Assembly: GCA_002254335.1 (NCBI GenBank)
Contig: NIVA01000063.1
Coordinates: 1 to 9,606, forward strand
Direction of reading: 5' to 3'
Length of the DNA stretch: 9,606 nt
Source of the DNA: Bacteroidetes bacterium 4572_114
GTDB taxonomy: Bacteria; Bacteroidota; Bacteroidia; Bacteroidales; 4484-276
The notes beneath the pieces were generated by a model, which did not search any database, was not told the origin of the DNA, and saw nothing but the letters and a program-made list of their open reading frames with translations. The first letter of the stretch is position 1, and each line of letters opens with the position of its first letter. The translations under genes were made by a program, and so were the position numbers. Positions 7,420 to 9,606 of this stretch are shown in pieces.

Positions 7420-7488
7420 AACTCAGTATGAGTTTTGGTATTGTAGTTATGATGATGGAGGGTGTGTCCCAACAACTCAGTATGAGTT
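7420..7488. repeat. Pair of identical 15-bp inverted repeats, 54 bp apart
   Basis: AACTCAGTATGAGTT occurs at 7420-7434 and again, without mismatch, at 7474-7488. Each is itself a hairpin or dyad, AACTCA-GTA-TGAGTT. The spacing of 54 bp is about five helical turns. They lie about 283-351 bp upstream of the paralogue gene at 7771. They could be paired protein-binding sites or ends of a small repeat; the sequence does not decide. Confidence 0.75.
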
Positions 7489-7542
7489 GAGCTGTCTGGC
7501 AGTGAAATCGTTTAAAAGGGAAATGCCATTTATTGCGAAACT

Positions 7543-7558
7543 TCCCGCATGGGCGGGA
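7543..7558. repeat. GC-rich inverted repeat related to the 6893 palindrome
   Basis: TCCCGC (7543-7548) and GCGGGA (7553-7558) with spacer ATGG, followed by CAGGC. A second short inverted repeat, ACCGGG (7567-7572)/CCCGGT (7595-7600), follows directly. Both are probably parts of dispersed repeats. Confidence 0.6.
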
Positions 7559-7614
7559 CAGGCTGTACCGGGTTTTGGTTATAAAATTGATGAGCCCGGT
7601 CTAAAAACAAAGTT

Positions 7615-7644
7615 TTTGAAAATTAGCGAAATTTTGTAGTTTTC
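7615..7644 (+). promoter_or_regulatory. Possible Bacteroidota-type promoter for the 7771 gene
   Basis: TTTG at 7615-7618 and TAGTTTTC at 7637-7644 approach the Bacteroidota -33 (TTTG) and -7 (TAnnTTTG) elements, with 18 nt between them against a usual 19-21. The last base of the -7 box deviates. A start here would give a leader of about 120 nt. Such matches arise easily in AT-rich DNA. Confidence 0.22.
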
Positions 7645-7770
7645 AAACAAAAGATTCTAAAGTAATTACAAAAATATATTAGCGCATCCATACGGACAAG
7701 TTTCGCGGCAAAATATGGCTTTTTAGACCAGACTCATTGATTGGTTACAAACAAACAAATAAACAATAAA

Positions 7771-9606
7771 ATGAAATTTATCTACCTTTTGTTAATTACC
7801 GCATTTCTCAGCCTTGTGAATGTTTCCCAGGCACAATTCAGTGTCCTTCTTGTAAACGATAATGCCAATGGGGCCGGGCGTTACCTTGAAATTGATTCTA
7901 CATTAAACAACCTTGGTTACGATTATGAAATTTACAACACGGTTGAAACCGGGGCTTATCCCGACCTAAGCATTATTTCCCCTTACGATGTAATCATCTG
8001 GTACACCGGAAACGATGGCGTTGACCTTAAGCTGTGGGATATCAGTAACCCCGATGATTACAAATTTAATGAACCCCTGGTAGAATATCTTGGCAACGGT
8101 GGGATAGTGTGGTTGCAAGGCCTCGATTTCTTTTTCGACATCTACGGCTCAGCGCCCGATTATTTTGTACCGGGCCAGTTTATTTACGATTACATGGGCG
8201 TTTCGTCCTATTATGCACAGTCTTATGCCGATGATGGTGGCGAGGGTGTTGCTATGTTGGATGTTGTTACCGGAAACGGTCTCTGTACTTTTACACCTGT
8301 CGAGTGGGTTTATGCTACACTATATTATGCCGATGCCCTTGAAATTACGGCAACTGCCCAGGCAATTTACCGCATGGGGCCTCAAGGTTATGTTTTCGAG
8401 GATTTTTTCGCCGGGGTTTATAATGTTTTTGGCGATTCCAAAATATTTACTTTTACTGTAGAAACCGCCAGGATTGATACCGAAGCACATACCGACACTT
8501 TGTTCTCCCAGGTTTTAACTTATTTCGAAAGTATCACGGGTGGGGATATCCTTGTTGAAAATATTACCGTTGCCGGAGAAGGTGGCGCAAATACTATTGA
8601 TGAAAATGGGGGAACCCTGCAAATGCTGGCTGAAGTGCTTCCCGAAAATGCAACCAACCCATTTGTTTTCTGGAGCGTTATCAACCAAACCGGAACAGCA
8701 ACCATCAGCCAGTCAGGTTTATTACAAGCTACCGGAACTACTATCGGAAATGGCACGGTGTGGGTCAAGGCCCTTGCTGTGGATGGCTCCGGTGTGGCCG
8801 ATTCAATACAGGTTACAATTACAAACCAGGGCGCCGATTTTGAAATATTGCTGGTAAACGATAATAATAACGGGGCCAACCGGTATTTGGAACTCGATAC
8901 TACATTAACTAACCTTGGATATGCTTATGATATTTATAATACGGTAACAACCAACGATTATCCCGATGCTGCCACATTATCCTGGTACGAAATGGTGATT
9001 TGGTACACCGGCAACGATGGCTCCCAGCTTAATTTATGGGATGTGGGCGATACCAATAATTATAAATTTAACCAACCTTTAGTTGAATATCTCGACAATG
9101 GTGGAATCGTATGGTTACAAGGCCTCGATTTCCTTTACGACATTTATGGGCTTGCACCCGATACTTTTACCGAAGGTCAATTTATCTACGATTACATGGG
9201 CGTTTCGTCCTATTATGCCCAGTCTTATGCTGATGATGGTGGCGAGGGTGTCCCGCAATTAGATGTTGTTCCCGGTAATCCCATTTGCTCAATCACACCA
9301 GTTCAATGGGTGTATTCCACAATGTATTATGTCGATGCCCTTGAAATTGCACCTTCCGCACAGGTAATCTATACACTTGGGCCTGATGGTTATGTGTTTG
9401 ATGAGTATTATGCGGGGGTCTATAATGAATATGAAGGTTCCAAAATCCTCACCTTTACATTTGAAACTGCCAGGATTGATACTGAAGTCAATACCGATAC
9501 CTTGTTCTCGCAGGTTTTAACTTATTTCGAAAATGTTTCGGGTGGGGATATCCTTGTCGAAAATATTGACGTTACCGGAGAAGGAGGGGCAACCTCAATT
9601 GATGAA
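7771..9606 (+). CDS. Secreted multidomain Rossmann-like/Big2 repeat protein, paralogue of the 3257 gene (3' end outside window)
   Basis: Function not recognised. The frame is open from 7771 to the last base (612 codons seen). The ATG follows an A-rich leader and opens a signal peptide (MKFIYLLLITAFLSLVN, cleavage after SQA at 21). Two core domains start near residues 23 and 356, a period of 334 codons. Both carry LLVNDN, WYTGND, LWD, YKFN, WLQGLDF (W114, W448), DYMGVSSYYAQSYADDGG, a lone cysteine before TPVxW (C172, C506) and FTxETARIDTE. A Big2-like Ig domain (about 263-354: VAGEGGANTI, WSVI, NGTVWVKA, GSGVADSI) joins them, and a second Big2 starts at about residue 596 just before the edge, so at least one more unit is expected. 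Numbering of the first unit matches the 3257 protein residue for residue at the N-terminus, showing gene duplication. No catalytic cysteine sits in the GLD turn. Sorting type is unknown because the C-terminus is missing. Confidence 0.9.
   Translation, partial: MKFIYLLLITAFLSLVNVSQAQFSVLLVNDNANGAGRYLEIDSTLNNLGYDYEIYNTVETGAYPDLSIISPYDVIIWYTGNDGVDLKLWDISNPDDYKFNEPLVEYLGNGGIVWLQGLDFFFDIYGSAPDYFVPGQFIYDYMGVSSYYAQSYADDGGEGVAMLDVVTGNGLCTFTPVEWVYATLYYADALEITATAQAIYRMGPQGYVFEDFFAGVYNVFGDSKIFTFTVETARIDTEAHTDTLFSQVLTYFESITGGDILVENITVAGEGGANTIDENGGTLQMLAEVLPENATNPFVFWSVINQTGTATISQSGLLQATGTTIGNGTVWVKALAVDGSGVADSIQVTITNQGADFEILLVNDNNNGANRYLELDTTLTNLGYAYDIYNTVTTNDYPDAATLSWYEMVIWYTGNDGSQLNLWDVGDTNNYKFNQPLVEYLDNGGIVWLQGLDFLYDIYGLAPDTFTEGQFIYDYMGVSSYYAQSYADDGGEGVPQLDVVPGNPICSITPVQWVYSTMYYVDALEIAPSAQVIYTLGPDGYVFDEYYAGVYNEYEGSKILTFTFETARIDTEVNTDTLFSQVLTYFENVSGGDILVENIDVTGEGGATSIDE
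7837..8835 (+). repeat. Coding repeat unit 1 (core domain plus Big2) of the 7771 gene
   Basis: Encodes residues 23-355. It contains a 65-nt stretch (8185-8249) that recurs with two mismatches 1002 bp downstream, and a second similar stretch from 8503 that recurs from 9505, again at 1002 bp. Confidence 0.85.
8836..9606 (+). repeat. Coding repeat unit 2 of the 7771 gene, cut by window edge
   Basis: Encodes residues 356-612: a full core domain and the first strand of the following Big2. Signature motifs are intact, with TPVQW in place of TPVEW and YTLGPDGY in place of YRMGPxGY. Near-identity with unit 1 is concentrated at 9187-9251 and from 9505. Confidence 0.85.

Larger units (their letters stand above)
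6710..7770. other. Repeat-rich intergenic region without a convincing gene
   Basis: About 1.06 kb between two paralogous surface-protein genes. Its content is listed separately: two GACCCC-family elements, a degenerate tandem array, GC-rich palindromes, a 61-nt imperfect palindrome, an orphan terminator, a pair of identical 15-bp inverted repeats and a possible promoter. The stretches 6855-6892, 6997-7119 and 7645-7770 are AT-rich and show nothing else I can support. No tRNA, rRNA, transposase or CRISPR array is seen. Confidence 0.75.

Noticed and set aside
7286..7488. CRISPR array
   Set aside because: Repeats are degenerate, units are only 22-26 nt with no spacers, and no cas gene is near. 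The 15-bp pair is too short and has only two copies.
7403..7639. Open frame of 78 codons starting with GTG, ending near FLKISEIL
   Set aside because: It runs through both 15-bp inverted repeats and the GC-rich palindrome, has a weak start without a leader signal and no recognisable domain. The frame is probably a by-product of dispersed repeats.
8520..8879. - strand frame of 119 codons and + frame shadows inside the 7771 gene
   Set aside because: The sense frame from 7771 is open throughout with clear homology to the paralogue, so these are antisense or shifted reading of Big2 DNA.

Overview
The window looks like a chromosomal piece of a Bacteroidota genome, probably a marine or environmental Bacteroidia/Flavobacteriia-like lineage. 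The evidence is a C-terminal type IX secretion (T9SS) sorting domain, Bacteroidota-style Big2 and pre-CTD modules, A-rich leaders without strong Shine-Dalgarno sites, and several families of 'GACCCCC...GGGGGTC' hairpin repeats common between genes in this phylum. The species cannot be named from the sequence.

Layout, all genes on the + strand: (1) 131-3127, a secreted LamG-domain protein with a beta-rich middle and a T9SS type A tail. (2) 3141-3200, a hairpin repeat in the short gap. (3) 3257-6709, a large secreted protein with three copies of an about 240-residue Rossmann-like 'LLVNDN/WYTGND/WLQGLDF' domain, two Big2-like Ig domains between them, and a different C-terminal module holding two dockerin/EF-hand-like loops. 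(4) 6710-7770, about 1.06 kb without a convincing gene but dense with repeats: two copies of the GACCCC family, a degenerate tandem array of its right end, two GC-rich palindromes, a 61-nt imperfect palindrome, two identical 15-bp inverted repeats, and an orphan intrinsic terminator. (5) 7771 to the window edge, the N-terminal 612 residues of a paralogue of gene 3, with two complete core domains and the start of a second inter-domain Big2.

The three proteins are all predicted to be exported. The first has a recognisable route to the cell surface (T9SS); the route of the second is unknown and that of the third is not visible. No enzyme, receptor, regulator or immunity partner is seen, so their joint role is open: surface adhesion, matrix or glycan binding fits the architecture, but this is inference. 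The main novelty candidates are the repeated core domain, which has a glutamine-amidotransferase-like look but no cysteine in its GLD turn, its recent internal duplication, and the repeat-packed intergenic region.
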